A stretch of DNA of 36,836 bases from Psychromonas sp. SP041 (GCF_000470315.2 NZ_CBRF02000044.1:1-36836), one strand, 5' to 3'. Positions 6,330-16,047 are shown, counted from the stretch's first letter. Notes: generated by a model from the sequence alone, not told the origin. Made by a program: numbers and translations.

Positions 6330-8234
6330 ATGACAATCAACAAACAACTCACGATTCTAATGCTGCTTATTTCACTATTTTCTCTCATTGTTGTAGCCTG
6401 CGCCTTTAAAATTTCAGATGCTGCAAGATTCCATCAACTTAATAGCCAACACTTTAATTACATCATCGAACTCAATGACCTCATTGCCCGTTATCCTAAC
6501 ACCGTTCCAGACACTAACGTTCTTAAAAACGTTATAAAAAAAATTCAAGATCAGCCTGAAGCTTGCGTTGCATTGCCTAGCAGGATTGACCACCTTTTGA
6601 TGAGAATGATTAATGCTGAAAGTATCATCGGCATTTGTAAAAAGGATATTAAAATAGCTGATGATTTGTTAGACAGTATTCAGTTGTTTGAGCAGGGCTT
6701 GATCTCGCAATCTGTAATGAAAATGGAGCTTAATGTAGGTTATAAAAAATTTAGACTTAACTCTATCGAGTTTATTGGACCGGTCAATAAACTCAGTAAC
6801 TTTATTGTCAAAACCTCAACGATGATGACCGTTATATTATCGATTGTTCTTTTTCTAATGGCATTTACTATTACTAAAGCTATTAGAACAGTCGTTAAAA
6901 GAATGCAAGAAACAAAAGATAAACTCGTTATTAGCGAAGAAAAAAATAAACAGCTTGCTCATAAAGACACCTTAACTGGGTTGCCTAATCGAAATGCGTT
7001 AGACAAAGCAATCAATAAAAATATTTTGATGCCCGATAATGATAAGTTTGCAGTTTTCTTTATTGACCTAGACCGCTTTAAAGATGTGAATGATACAAAA
7101 GGGCATGCTCAAGGTGACAAGTTATTGAATATTATAGCTAGTCGGTTAGGTAATACGATCAGAGATAATGATTCTGTATTCAGGTTTGGAGGTGATGAAT
7201 TTGTCGCTATTATCAATTTCTCTACTGCTAATAGTAATAAAGTTAGAGACATTGCTGAAAAACTGATCAAGGTGATTGCTGACCCTATTTCTTTAGATAA
7301 TACAGAGATCTATGTTACTGCAAGCATTGGTATTTCAACTTATCCAAAGAATGCAAAAGATGCCGAGAGTCTCGTTAAATTTGCTGATACGGCAATGTAT
7401 AAAGCTAAAAAAGAGGGTAAAAATCAGTATCTATTTTATCAAGATATCTTTAGTAAAGATCATACACGTCGTTTATCTTATGAATCACAATTACGGACAG
7501 CTATCGAGAAAGACCAACTGAATATTGTGTATCAGCCTGTCGTTAATTTAAATAATTTTGCCACTCAAGGCACAGAAGCTTTACTACGTTGGCAGCTAAA
7601 CGAAGAAACGATAATTTCTCCTGATATTTTTATTCCTATTGCTGAGTATTCAGGGCAGATTATGGAGATAGGAGAATGGGTATTAAGGAATGCTTGCCAA
7701 CAGAATAAGTTATGGCGAGAGAGCGGAGCTAGTAAGTTAAATATTGCAGTGAACGTATCACCTTACCAGTTATTCAACCCAAACTTTCCTAAGTTAGTTC
7801 AAAAAATACTGGCTGAATTTGATATTCCACCACAGTGTTTAGATCTCGAAATTACAGAAAGTATGACGGTTTCTGATAATGATGTTTTTTTGAAAACACT
7901 AAATGAGCTTTCTGAGATGGGTGTTCGGTTGTTAATGGATGATTTTGGAACGGGTTATTCTTGTTTGAGTTATTTAAGACAACTTCCTTTTGATGTACTA
8001 AAAATCGATAAAAGCTTCGTCAGTAATTACGATACGATCGCCTCAACTATTATTGCCATGGGCAAGCAACTAGACATGAAAATTATTGCAGAAGGGGTAG
8101 AAACTCAAAGTAACTTGAATATTCTGAAGCAACAGCAGTGCGATTTTTCACAAGGTTATTTTTTCCAACGTCCCGTTTCAGCTGAACAACTCGACATATT
8201 TAAAATCTATAACAATATTAAAAGTGATCAATGA
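6330..8234 (+). CDS. Membrane GGDEF-EAL protein (cyclic-di-GMP turnover)
   Basis: The 634-aa protein has a transmembrane helix near residues 7-27, a periplasmic region of about 135 residues without a recognised sensor fold, a second helix near 166-187, then GGDEF (about 212-375) and EAL (about 390-630) domains. The cyclase motif is intact (FRFGGDEF, with RDND as the I-site five residues before). The phosphodiesterase motifs are also intact: TEALLRW, LEITES, DDFGTGYSCLSYL, KIDKSFV and AEGVET. Both activities are therefore possible, and the net direction cannot be read from sequence. The periplasmic part contains two cysteines (ACVALP and GICKK) that could form a disulphide. No strong ribosome binding site is seen. 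It is monocistronic. Confidence 0.92.
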   Translation: MTINKQLTILMLLISLFSLIVVACAFKISDAARFHQLNSQHFNYIIELNDLIARYPNTVPDTNVLKNVIKKIQDQPEACVALPSRIDHLLMRMINAESIIGICKKDIKIADDLLDSIQLFEQGLISQSVMKMELNVGYKKFRLNSIEFIGPVNKLSNFIVKTSTMMTVILSIVLFLMAFTITKAIRTVVKRMQETKDKLVISEEKNKQLAHKDTLTGLPNRNALDKAINKNILMPDNDKFAVFFIDLDRFKDVNDTKGHAQGDKLLNIIASRLGNTIRDNDSVFRFGGDEFVAIINFSTANSNKVRDIAEKLIKVIADPISLDNTEIYVTASIGISTYPKNAKDAESLVKFADTAMYKAKKEGKNQYLFYQDIFSKDHTRRLSYESQLRTAIEKDQLNIVYQPVVNLNNFATQGTEALLRWQLNEETIISPDIFIPIAEYSGQIMEIGEWVLRNACQQNKLWRESGASKLNIAVNVSPYQLFNPNFPKLVQKILAEFDIPPQCLDLEITESMTVSDNDVFLKTLNELSEMGVRLLMDDFGTGYSCLSYLRQLPFDVLKIDKSFVSNYDTIASTIIAMGKQLDMKIIAEGVETQSNLNILKQQQCDFSQGYFFQRPVSAEQLDIFKIYNNIKSDQ

Positions 8235-8839
8235 TCTTATAAGTATTCGATAACATTATAAGTATTCGATAATACGCATGATTGAATTTGTTAAAGCAAA
8301 AAACAGAAGTACTGCAGAAGTACTGCAGAAGTACTGGACAGACATAAACTTTACTGATGATTATTCACACACTTCTTTTAAAAATGCTTACATTTTGCAT
8401 TTGGAGGTGAGGTAGTTTGTTATAGCTCGATCACACTTATCACAAGTCTCTTTATCTCATGGAACCGAACAGCTATTAATTTAAACTCATAACGTAAAAA
8501 ATATGGAGCAACCATCAGTTTTTACTATTAAAAATGATTTTATTACGACCAACGAATGGTTGCCTACAACTTACTCTCTCAGGCTCAATCTTCCTCAAAA
8601 ATAATGTGTGCCACCGCACCGACGAATCATTTATCTTAGGATATAGTCACGTCATTAGAGGCATCTTGGTCTGTGGAATACAGTATTAAAATCAGGTAGA
8701 TAAAAACCGTTAAGTCTTTGCTTTGAATATTAATGGAGCGGAAAACGTGTATTAAAGAGATGGATGAACAGAAAAAGATAATCTAATAACTAACGTATTT
8801 ATTATTTTTAAATTCAAACTCAATTTTCGGAGAAAACTG
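8235..8839. other. Non-coding interval with short tandem duplications
   Basis: Directly after the stop codon a 19-bp unit, TTATAAGTATTCGATAACA, is duplicated (8237-8274). An 11-bp unit, CAGAAGTACTG, follows in three copies (8304-8336), and then an 18-mer shared with 1171-1188. GCAACCAT (8508-8515) and ATGGTTGC (8556-8563) form a widely spaced inverted repeat. No gene was found. Confidence 0.6.
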
Positions 8840-9067
8840 ATGGAAATGAATATCTCAAATCAAAACAAACTGGGCCCAGCTAACTTTATGCAATTGGAAA
8901 TGAGTATAGAAAAAGGTGAAACGTCGTCAGTAAAAAAAATGTTATCTGGGTTATCTATGCGTGAGCCTGAAAAAAATTATCTTATTGATGTCGCTAAGAT
9001 GAATAATCAATTATCGATTATGGGGTTACTTAAAAATGCTCCCGTAAGAAACTTTATGGAAATATAG
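8840..9067 (+). CDS. Small orphan protein, 75 aa
   Basis: I do not recognise this protein. The ATG at 8840 has CGGAGAAA 7 nt upstream, a good ribosome binding site, which is the main support for translation. The product is hydrophilic and probably helical, with a basic middle section (SVKKMLSGLSMREPEKNYLIDVAKMNNQ) and no cysteine, signal peptide or membrane segment. It stands alone in a 1.1-kb gap between the GGDEF-EAL gene and the Crp/Fnr-type regulator. It is followed by a stem-loop at 9096-9127. Confidence 0.6.
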   Translation: MEMNISNQNKLGPANFMQLEMSIEKGETSSVKKMLSGLSMREPEKNYLIDVAKMNNQLSIMGLLKNAPVRNFMEI

Positions 9068-9095
9068 GTTCTAAAAAGTGAGCGCTTGCTTGTTA

Positions 9096-9127
9096 GCCGC
9101 CTTAGTATGAATGAATGCTGAGGCGGC
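9096..9127 (+). terminator. Stem-loop downstream of the 75-aa gene
   Basis: GCCGCCTTAG (9096-9105) pairs with CTGAGGCGGC (9118-9127), ten pairs including one G-T, around a 12-nt loop. There is no immediate T run; poly-T stretches come only about 25 bp later. It could be a terminator or an mRNA-stabilising structure. Confidence 0.5.
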
Positions 9128-9364
9128 ACACTTACTCTCCTTGGTTGAAAAAGGTTTTTTATTTTTAGGTTTTTTCAATAACGTGTTGGACATTCCGCAA
9201 ATTAAAGGATCGTTAATCATATATTTTGATTTGGCGTAAACTTATTGCAGTTGAACTGTCTACAAGGTTGATTTTTGTTCGGATAAAAGAGTATGTTGGG
9301 TCTCTAGCATAAGGCACGTAAGGTTAATCAACCTTACTGCGTTTATTAAAGAGGCACCATCACT

Positions 9365-10126
9365 ATGTCAATCATATCAGACCACAATATCTCTTCGAAT
9401 ATCTCTTCGAATATCATTACACCTTTAAAAAATCATTTGTTATCTGCCTTACTTATTACTGAATATGAGCGCCTATTTCCTTTTTTAGCATTAGTGAAAT
9501 TAGAATTAAACGATGTAATTTATGAGTCAGGGAGTAAACTTCTTCATGTGTACTTTCCCGTTGATGCGATCATCTCTTTATCTTATGTCATGGAATCTGG
9601 TTCATCCGCAGAAATATCGATAGTGGGGAACGAAGGGGTTATTGGCACTGCTTTGTTCATGGGAGGTGAAAGTACTGTTAGCAGAGCCGTGGTAAAAAGT
9701 GCAGGATATGCTTATCGCATAAATGGCTATTATTTTATGGAAGAATTTAAGCGCCATGGAAATTTTTTATCATTGATGCTTCGTTATGCACAAGCTATTA
9801 TTACTCAAATATCACAGACGGCGGTATGCAATCGTTACCATACTATTAAGCAGCAATTATGCCGTTTACTTCTGTTATCACTTGATCGCCTACCCGATAA
9901 TAAAATTGAGATGACGCAAGATCTTATTGCGAATATGTTAGGTGTGCGTCGAGAAGGTGTTACGGAGGCTGCTGGAAAATTACATAAGCTAGGCGTGATT
10001 AATTATCATCGTGGACACATTATTGTTTTAGATAGACAGAAGCTCGAAAATTTAAGTTGTGAATGTTATAGCGTCGTCAAGAAAGAAACTGATCGTTTGT
10101 TACTGGATGTTAGCATTCCAAACTAA
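9365..10126 (+). CDS. Crp/Fnr-family transcriptional regulator
   Basis: The 253-aa protein has an N-terminal cyclic-nucleotide-binding-like jelly roll (about residues 30-150: VIYESGSKLLHVYFPVDAII, then IVGNEGVIGTALFMGG) and a C-terminal winged helix-turn-helix (MTQDLIANMLGVRREGVTEAAGKLHKLGVI). The ligand pocket does not show the arginine/serine pair that binds cAMP in Crp, and there is no N-terminal cysteine cluster for an Fnr-type iron-sulphur centre, so its signal is unknown. The N-terminus contains the duplicated stretch NISSNISSN, encoded by a repeated 15-bp unit, which is probably slippage. Its target is not evident; the nearest co-directional gene is the 75-aa orphan upstream. Confidence 0.88.
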   Translation: MSIISDHNISSNISSNIITPLKNHLLSALLITEYERLFPFLALVKLELNDVIYESGSKLLHVYFPVDAIISLSYVMESGSSAEISIVGNEGVIGTALFMGGESTVSRAVVKSAGYAYRINGYYFMEEFKRHGNFLSLMLRYAQAIITQISQTAVCNRYHTIKQQLCRLLLLSLDRLPDNKIEMTQDLIANMLGVRREGVTEAAGKLHKLGVINYHRGHIIVLDRQKLENLSCECYSVVKKETDRLLLDVSIPN

Positions 10127-10235
10127 CCTACTAAAATAAGGAGAAGAATCATTCGCCTCAAGTATTGCCTTTAATCAGTAATAAAGTTTAAGCTATAAAA
10201 TAAACGAGCTAAGATCCATATCCATATCAATAATC

Positions 10236-10781
10236 TTAACGTTTTCTCTCTTCTTTCATTTGCCAATCAGCCAATTCAACTAATACCGATAATGCACCTT
10301 GTCCACCGAACTCAAGTGGTGCTTGATGAAATGCTAAAATGTCAGGATGTTGCGCTAACCATAAAGGCACTTGTTTTTTTAATATATGTTTACCCATTCC
10401 GTGAATAACACTACAGCAATATAAGCCTTCTTTTTTGCAACAACTAATCAATGCAGCAAGCTCATTTTTTGCTTCTTGTTGGGTTAAACCATGTAAATCT
10501 AGAATGATCTCTGGAGTGAAATCACCGCGGCGTAATTGCTTAACTAAGTATTTTTGTGCATCGCTTCGGCTATAACGTACAGGGCCATCTTCGGGTAAGT
10601 GCGGTTCGTATGCATCTGAGAAGTGGCTTTGCTCAAAGTTTTGTTCACGTTTTTCTTTAATGACCGATTTATTCTTGATGTTTCTCGGTGGCAGTTTTAT
10701 GGTATCCTGTTGCAATTTTTTGATACCAGCAAATTCTGCGCTAAACAGCGAAAAATCATCATCTTTAGTTTTATCGGTCAT
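10236..10781 (-). CDS. smrB: Ribosome-rescue endonuclease SmrB
   Basis: The 181-aa protein matches SmrB (YfcN) in length and layout. A charged N-terminal extension with LPPRN and DGPVRYSR segments is followed by the Smr domain with the DLHGLTQQEA helix (about residue 93) and the HGMGKHILK catalytic loop. SmrB is recruited to collided ribosomes and cuts the mRNA between them. It is divergent from prmB across 57 bp, the same arrangement as in E. coli, so the two promoters must overlap. A degraded copy of its 3' end and downstream flank lies at 816-1105. Confidence 0.95.
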   Translation of the reverse strand: MTDKTKDDDFSLFSAEFAGIKKLQQDTIKLPPRNIKNKSVIKEKREQNFEQSHFSDAYEPHLPEDGPVRYSRSDAQKYLVKQLRRGDFTPEIILDLHGLTQQEAKNELAALISCCKKEGLYCCSVIHGMGKHILKKQVPLWLAQHPDILAFHQAPLEFGGQGALSVLVELADWQMKEERKR

Positions 10782-10838
10782 GGTTTTTCCAAAGCTAGGT
10801 AGTTGAATGTGCGAAGTTTACCCTAAGTGGAGAATAAA

Positions 10839-11750
10839 TTGGATACGATTTTTAGTGATGAAGCGATTGACGAGTTAGTCACGATTCAAGATGTGGTACG
10901 TTGGGCGGTGACTGAGTTTAATCGTGCAGGGTTATTTTTTGGCCACGGCACTGATAATGCTTGGGATGAAGCAGTGCAATTGATATTGCCTTCACTGAAC
11001 CTTGAGTTACAAAGTAATATTATGATTTTACAATCACGTTTAACCAAACGTGAGCGTCAAATGTTAGTTGAATTAGTTGTGATTCGTATTGAACAACGTA
11101 TTCCTGTTCCTTATTTAACTAATAGTGCATGGTTTGCAGGGTTAGAGTTTTATGTTGATGAACGGACATTAGTGCCTCGTTCTCCTATTGCTGAACTAAT
11201 CGAAGCCAAATTTGAACCTTGGGTAAAAACACCACCAAAACGTATTTTAGATTTATGTACTGGTAGCGGTTGTATTGCCATTGCTTGTGCTTATGCTTTC
11301 CCTGATGCAGAAGTTGATGCGGTTGATTTGTCTGAAGAGGCGTTAGAAGTCGCCGATATCAATATTCAAAATCATGGTGTGTCACAACAAGTATTCCCAA
11401 TTCAATCTGACCTATTTAGTGGTATTGAAAATGAGAAATACGACCTAATTGTGTCTAACCCGCCTTATGTTGATGCGGAAGATATGGCAAACTTACCAGA
11501 TGAATATAAACATGAGCCAGAGTTGGGCCTTGCATGTGGTAATGACGGACTGGATCTAGTGAGAGAAATGTTACGTCAAGCTAGCTCAATGTTGAATGAT
11601 GAAGGTGTGTTATTTGTTGAAGTTGGTAATTCACAAGTTCATTTACAAGCTGCATACCCTGAAATTCCATTCCAATGGATTGAGTTTTCAATCGGTGGAC
11701 ATGGCGTATTTGTGTTAACTAAAGCGCAACTTGATACTATTAAAATCTAA
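10839..11750 (+). CDS. prmB: Ribosomal protein L3 N5-glutamine methyltransferase PrmB
   Basis: This SAM-dependent enzyme methylates a glutamine of ribosomal protein L3 during 50S assembly. The sequence aligns along its length with E. coli PrmB: the N-terminal [19 protein letters not shown] segment, the SAM-binding [20 protein letters not shown], the [10 protein letters not shown] catalytic loop, and [11 protein letters not shown] place the start at the TTG at 10839, because GGAG (10829-10832) is 6 nt upstream and the product then begins M-DTIFSDEA, matching MDKIFVDEA of E. coli. A GTG at 10827 would overlap that ribosome binding site. The length is 303 aa. The gene is followed by aroC with a hairpin between them. 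Confidence 0.95.
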   Translation: MDTIFSDEAIDELVTIQDVVRWAVTEFNRAGLFFGHGTDNAWDEAVQLILPSLNLELQSNIMILQSRLTKRERQMLVELVVIRIEQRIPVPYLTNSAWFAGLEFYVDERTLVPRSPIAELIEAKFEPWVKTPPKRILDLCTGSGCIAIACAYAFPDAEVDAVDLSEEALEVADINIQNHGVSQQVFPIQSDLFSGIENEKYDLIVSNPPYVDAEDMANLPDEYKHEPELGLACGNDGLDLVREMLRQASSMLNDEGVLFVEVGNSQVHLQAAYPEIPFQWIEFSIGGHGVFVLTKAQLDTIKI

Positions 11751-11775
11751 TAGAGCCTTTAAGAAAAGAATAAAG

Positions 11776-11808
11776 TTAAGTTTCATTCTATGAAGCATTG
11801 AAACTTAA
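11776..11808 (+). promoter_or_regulatory. Hairpin in the prmB-aroC gap
   Basis: TTAAGTTTCA (11776-11785) and TGAAACTTAA (11799-11808) are perfect complements around a 13-nt loop. It is not followed by T residues on the + strand, so it is not a standard terminator. It would sit in the aroC leader or in the prmB-aroC intercistronic RNA. Confidence 0.6.
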
Positions 11809-11881
11809 AAGAACAAATTAACTGAAAAGGATGAGTAAAACCCTTTTCAATATCAAAAATTCTGAAGTAGGAAATTTAAAA

Positions 11882-12970
11882 ATGGCAGGAAGCAGTATTG
11901 GTCAAGTTTTTAAAGTGACAACTTTTGGTGAAAGTCATGGTGCGGCGTTAGGCTGTATTGTTGACGGTATTCCACCAAACTTAGAAATCACTGAAGCTGA
12001 TTTACAACACGATTTAGACCGTCGTCGTCCAGGTCAGTCACGTTACACGACAATGCGTCAAGAAGGAGATCAAGTTAAGATCTTATCGGGCGTGTTCGAA
12101 GGTAAAACAACAGGCTGTAGCATTGGTTTGATCATTGAAAATACTGATCAACGTTCTAAAGACTATTCAGCAATTAAAGATTTATTCCGTCCAGGACATG
12201 CTGATTACACCTATCATCAAAAGTACGGACACCGTGATTACCGTGGTGGCGGTCGTTCATCTGCACGTGAAACGGCGATGCGTGTTGCGGCAGGTGCTAT
12301 TGCCAAAAAATACCTAAAAGAGCAATTTGGTGTTGAAATTCGTGGTTATTTAAGTCAATTAGGTGATATCACGCCTGACACGATTGATTGGAATGAAGTG
12401 GAAAATAATCCATTCTTCTTCCCTGATGTTAGTAAAATTCCAGCCCTTGAAGATTACATGAAAGCCTTGATTAAAGAAGGTAATTCAGTAGGCGCTAAAG
12501 TAACGGTTGTTGCTTCAGGCGTACCTGTTGGACTTGGTGAGCCAGTGTTTGATCGTTTAGATGCTGAATTAGCACATTCTTTAATGAGCATTAATGCCGT
12601 TAAAGGTGTCGAGATTGGTGATGGTTTTGCTGTTGCTAATCAAAAAGGTACTGAGCATCGTGATGAAATGACCCCTGAAGGTTTCTTATCAAACCATGCT
12701 GGTGGTGTATTAGGTGGTATATCAACAGGGCAAGATATTATTGCGTCTATTGCATTAAAACCGACATCAAGCTTAACTATTCCGGGTCGTACTATTACAA
12801 CTGATGGCGAAGCAACGGAGATGATCACGAAAGGTCGTCACGATCCTTGTGTTGGTATTCGTGCTGTGCCGATTGCTGAAGCACAAATGGCGATTACGTT
12901 GCTTGACCATGTATTACGTCACCGTGCACAAAACTTACACGTAACAACCAATACACCACATATCAAATAG
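11882..12970 (+). CDS. aroC: Chorismate synthase
   Basis: AroC converts EPSP to chorismate, the last step of the shikimate pathway, using reduced FMN. The sequence shows the family hallmarks [14 protein letters not shown] at the N-terminus, [18 protein letters not shown], the [12 protein letters not shown] and [23 protein letters not shown] blocks, and [18 protein letters not shown] near the C-terminus. The start is set at 11882 (MAGSSIGQV), with AGGA 9 nt upstream and agreement with the usual N-terminus. An in-frame ATG at 11831 would add 17 atypical residues and has no properly spaced ribosome binding site. The length of 362 aa is normal. Confidence 0.97.
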   Translation: MAGSSIGQVFKVTTFGESHGAALGCIVDGIPPNLEITEADLQHDLDRRRPGQSRYTTMRQEGDQVKILSGVFEGKTTGCSIGLIIENTDQRSKDYSAIKDLFRPGHADYTYHQKYGHRDYRGGGRSSARETAMRVAAGAIAKKYLKEQFGVEIRGYLSQLGDITPDTIDWNEVENNPFFFPDVSKIPALEDYMKALIKEGNSVGAKVTVVASGVPVGLGEPVFDRLDAELAHSLMSINAVKGVEIGDGFAVANQKGTEHRDEMTPEGFLSNHAGGVLGGISTGQDIIASIALKPTSSLTIPGRTITTDGEATEMITKGRHDPCVGIRAVPIAEAQMAITLLDHVLRHRAQNLHVTTNTPHIK

Positions 12971-13009
12971 CTTTATTTATTGGTTGTTTATGCTTAAGTA
13001 AAAAATCAG

Positions 13010-13040
13010 AATCCGATGCTCAAAAAGCATCGGATTTTTT
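13010..13040 (+). terminator. Rho-independent terminator of aroC
   Basis: AATCCGATGCT (13010-13020) pairs perfectly with AGCATCGGATT (13026-13036) around a 5-nt loop, followed by T residues to 13040. Confidence 0.92.
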
Positions 13041-13131
13041 ATGCTTATAATAAAATCTACTGAATATTCTTACCGCTAAGAAAAGCCCAATAAATGAATA
13101 TTTGAACAGATCAATCCTAGCTTTTAGGCTT

Positions 13132-13870
13132 TCTTCTTTTCACTTCGAGCCTTCGTGGTTAACTCGCTTTTGACTTTAAAACAGATTTACCACGAAGCCG
13201 CTGCGCTGCACGAAGGACACGAAGAAAAGAATAAGCAGAATATTGAAGGGTAGTTATTCTGGTATTTTTAAGGTTGTCTTCTTTTACCTTCGTGCCTTCG
13301 TGGTTAACTTGCTTTTGACTTTTAAACCTAAGCCACCACGAAGCCGCTGCGCTACACAGAGAGCACGAAGAAAAGAACAACCAGAAAATAGTGAAAGGTA
13401 ATTATTCTCATACTTTTAAAGGTTTTCTTCTTTTCACTGCGTGCTTTCGTGGTTAAATCGTTTTTGACTTTAAAACAGTTCACCACGAAGCCGCTACGCT
13501 GCACGAAGGACACGAAGAAAAGAATAAGCAGAATATTGAAGGATAGTTACTTTCGTATCTTTAAAGGTTTTCTTCTTTTACCTTCGTGCCTTCGTGGTTA
13601 ACTCGCTTTTGACTTTAAAACAGATTTACCACGAAGCCGCTTCGCTTCAAAGAGGACACGAAGAAAACCAATAAATAGAAGAACACATCTTTAAAGGTTT
13701 TCTTCTTTTACTTCGTGTCTTCGTGGTTAACTCGCTTTTGACTTTAAAATAGATTTACCACGAAGCCGCTGCGCTGCACGAAGGACACGAAGAAAAGAAT
13801 AAGCAGAATATTGAAGGGGAGTTATTCTCGTATTTTTAAAAGTTTTCTTCTTTTTATTTCATGCCTAATC
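13132..13870. repeat. Tandem array of a ~145-bp hairpin-rich repeat, five copies plus a fragment
   Basis: Copies begin with TCTTCTTTT at 13132, 13277, 13426, 13571 and 13701, with a degenerate partial at 13846. Unit lengths are about 145, 149, 145, 130 and 145 bp. Each unit contains CTTCGTGGT and, about 30 bp on, ACCACGAAG (for example 13151-13159 and 13189-13197), extended by CACGAAG and CTTCGTG blocks, so each can fold on itself. A GC-rich CCGCTGCGCTGC insert recurs on the right arm. Short apparent reading frames inside are by-products. There are no unique spacers. Confidence 0.9.
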
Positions 13871-13956
13871 GTTTTTTTGATTGATGGTTTATAAAGCAGT
13901 GATTGGAAGCCTTTTTTTACATCGAACTTTAGTGTTGAATTAGGTTTAACTCAATT

Positions 13957-14256
13957 TTAATCTAAGTATTGCTTAAACTTTACGATTTTACCTTCAGCAG
14001 TCACTTCAATATCTTCTGCTTCTAATAAGGTTTTTTGACGTATTAAAGCATCACCTTGTAATGATATTTTCCCCTGTGAATTGACGACTCTGAACCAGGG
14101 TAGGCGCGTATCTTTAGGTAACCTTGCTAATATTTTTCCAACATGGCGGGAATGTGCAGGATAGCCAGCTTGGCTCGCTAGTTGACCATAAGTGATTAAC
14201 TTTCCTTTATCTAAAAAAGATAAAACGGTATAAATATTTTGCGCGAACTCTTCCAT
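13957..14256 (-). CDS. Alkyltransferase-like (ATL/YbaZ-type) protein
   Basis: The 99-aa protein is the DNA-binding domain of the O6-alkylguanine-DNA alkyltransferase family, with the helix-turn-helix LITYGQLASQAGYPAHSRHVGKILARLP. The active-site PCHR of true alkyltransferases is PWFR here (LPWFRVVNSQG), so it cannot accept alkyl groups. ATL proteins bind bulky O6-alkylguanine lesions and hand them to nucleotide excision repair. The start at 14256 (MEEFAQNIYT) is preferred: CAGG lies about 7-8 nt upstream and the N-terminus then matches known ATL proteins. A further ATG at 14293-14295 has no ribosome binding site. It is divergent from the cyclase gene at 14366. Confidence 0.9.
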   Translation of the reverse strand: MEEFAQNIYTVLSFLDKGKLITYGQLASQAGYPAHSRHVGKILARLPKDTRLPWFRVVNSQGKISLQGDALIRQKTLLEAEDIEVTAEGKIVKFKQYLD

Positions 14257-14365
14257 TTTTCTACCTGTTTTGATAACTAAGTCTAATAATTTCATTGGGT
14301 TATGTTTGGCTATTCACAATGAAATACCATAGTATAAACATTAAAATTATATTATAAACTTATAA

Positions 14366-15994
14366 ATGGATTACAGAATGAAGTTAAGGCATCTCCTTGT
14401 TATCACCTTTGCAATCATCGTAATCATTCCTATGACGTTATTTTGGATCTGGCCTTATTCGAAAGCGTTAGAGTTAGAAGTAAAAGAAGTTAATGAAAAA
14501 CATTTAGTTATAGCGAAAAACCTTTCTGCTGCTTTTGAACGTTACTATCAAGATGTAACAGGTATTTTTTCGATTGTAGCTTTCCAATCACAAAAACAAT
14601 TAGAATCTAAAGAATTTAAGCAGTTATTAAATAGTTATAAATTTAAAGAAATCATTGTTATAGATGATGAGGGTATCGTTCAACGTTGTTTATTCAGCGC
14701 GAATGGAAATTGTATTGAAAGTGTGAAAAATGACATTGTGTTACTGGCCAAAGAGACCTTAAAAGAAGGTACTATCCAAATATCCACAGTGACGGAAGAT
14801 AAAACTAATAATAGCGGTCTTATTCTGCTTGTGGTCAAAAAAGTAAATAACAATATTCTATTAGCTTACCTTTCAACTGATTATATTGTTCAAATGGGCA
14901 AACGAGTTGCTTTTGGTCAAAAAGGGCACGCAGCCATTGTAGATCAAGCTGGAAATGTGCTGGCTCACCCTCTTGATTCTTGGATTCAAGAAAGAAAAAA
15001 TATGATAGCAATTAGTCCCATTAAAAAAATGTTAGCAGGTAAAACGGGCGTCGATGAGTTTTATTCACCCGCATTAAAAGGGGATATGATCGCGGGTTAT
15101 ACTCAAGTCCCTAATGCCAAATGGGGAGTAATGGTTCCACAGCCGATTAAAGAGCTAGAGAATAAAGCTGATGCCATTGATCAAACTGCAATCTTTGTCA
15201 TGTTGTTAGGGCTTGGCTTAGCATTATTAATCACTATACCAGTTTCTTTAATCTTAATTAAACCATTAGAAAACCTATTAAGAGCAATCAAGTTGATTGA
15301 ACAAGGCAACTCGAATGTTAATTTAAAATGGAATCTATCAAAACTCATCCCTCTAGAGCTTCAACTGCTTAAAATGTCTTTTGCTAATATGATGCAGAAT
15401 ATTGAAAGAAATAAAAAAGAAATATCAAAGCTAGCTTATTTTGATGCGACTACTGGCTTACCTAATCGAAATTATTTTTATCGCCTATCTAATAAAGCGT
15501 TAGATAAAATGTTAAAAACGAATCAAAAAGGGGCCTTAGTTTTCATCGATTTTGATGGATTTAAAGCAGTTAATGATACGCATGGGCATAGAGTAGGGGA
15601 TGAGTTGCTATTTTTATTTGGAAAACGTCTTGCTTCTTTTCTCTCGTTTAATAGTGAATATGAGCAAATTAATTATTTAACAGACAACTTGCCTTTGATA
15701 ATTCCTGCTCGATTAGGTGGTGATGAGTTTGTTATTTTATTTCAAGATATTGAAAATAGAAAGGAAGTCGAACTAAAGCTTCAAACACTATTTGAAGTTT
15801 TATTTTTGAAATATGAATTGCATGATGGTGTTGAATTAACTATTACAGGTAGTGCAGGTGTTGCTTTATATCCTGAAAATGGGTGTCGGTATGACCAATT
15901 AATGAAGTCCGCTGATATTGCAATGTACGATGCAAAATCAGCTGGAAAAAATAGAATTAAATTTGCAGCAACAAATCGTGCCGTATTAAGCTAG
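14366..15994 (+). CDS. Membrane diguanylate cyclase with dCACHE sensor
   Basis: The 542-aa protein has a transmembrane helix at about residues 8-30, a periplasmic double-CACHE-type sensor (about 35-270, with the GQKGHAAIVDQAGNVLAHP strand-turn typical of CACHE domains), a second helix at about 276-300, a HAMP-like linker (LIKPLENLLRAIKLIEQGN) and a GGDEF domain from AYFDATTGLPNRN. The catalytic RLGGDEFVILF is intact. The RxxD inhibitory site is absent; instead there is a longer, divergent loop (NYLTDNLPLIIPAR). It should make cyclic-di-GMP in response to a small periplasmic ligand, without I-site feedback. There is no EAL domain. A second ATG four codons in is equally possible as the start. 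Confidence 0.9.
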   Translation: MDYRMKLRHLLVITFAIIVIIPMTLFWIWPYSKALELEVKEVNEKHLVIAKNLSAAFERYYQDVTGIFSIVAFQSQKQLESKEFKQLLNSYKFKEIIVIDDEGIVQRCLFSANGNCIESVKNDIVLLAKETLKEGTIQISTVTEDKTNNSGLILLVVKKVNNNILLAYLSTDYIVQMGKRVAFGQKGHAAIVDQAGNVLAHPLDSWIQERKNMIAISPIKKMLAGKTGVDEFYSPALKGDMIAGYTQVPNAKWGVMVPQPIKELENKADAIDQTAIFVMLLGLGLALLITIPVSLILIKPLENLLRAIKLIEQGNSNVNLKWNLSKLIPLELQLLKMSFANMMQNIERNKKEISKLAYFDATTGLPNRNYFYRLSNKALDKMLKTNQKGALVFIDFDGFKAVNDTHGHRVGDELLFLFGKRLASFLSFNSEYEQINYLTDNLPLIIPARLGGDEFVILFQDIENRKEVELKLQTLFEVLFLKYELHDGVELTITGSAGVALYPENGCRYDQLMKSADIAMYDAKSAGKNRIKFAATNRAVLS

Positions 15995-16047
15995 TCGTCT
16001 TCGTCATTAAAGCCTTTTTTTATTTACCTAAGGCTGCTCTTTATTTC

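Noticed and set aside
8508..8563. Insertion-sequence ends GCAACCAT/ATGGTTGC
   Set aside because: An 8-bp inverted repeat alone, without a target duplication or transposase trace, can be chance in a 600-bp AT-rich gap.
13159..13380. Minus-strand frame of 73 codons inside the tandem array
   Set aside because: It is a translation of the hairpin repeats, with low-complexity repeated peptides and no ribosome binding site.
13132..13870. Possible CRISPR array
   Set aside because: Units are ~145 bp and repeat throughout; there are no short repeats with unique spacers and no cas genes.
16002..16040. Terminator between the convergent dCACHE cyclase and MFS genes
   Set aside because: Only a 6-bp AGCCTT/AAGGCT stem with a long loop and no clean T tract after it.
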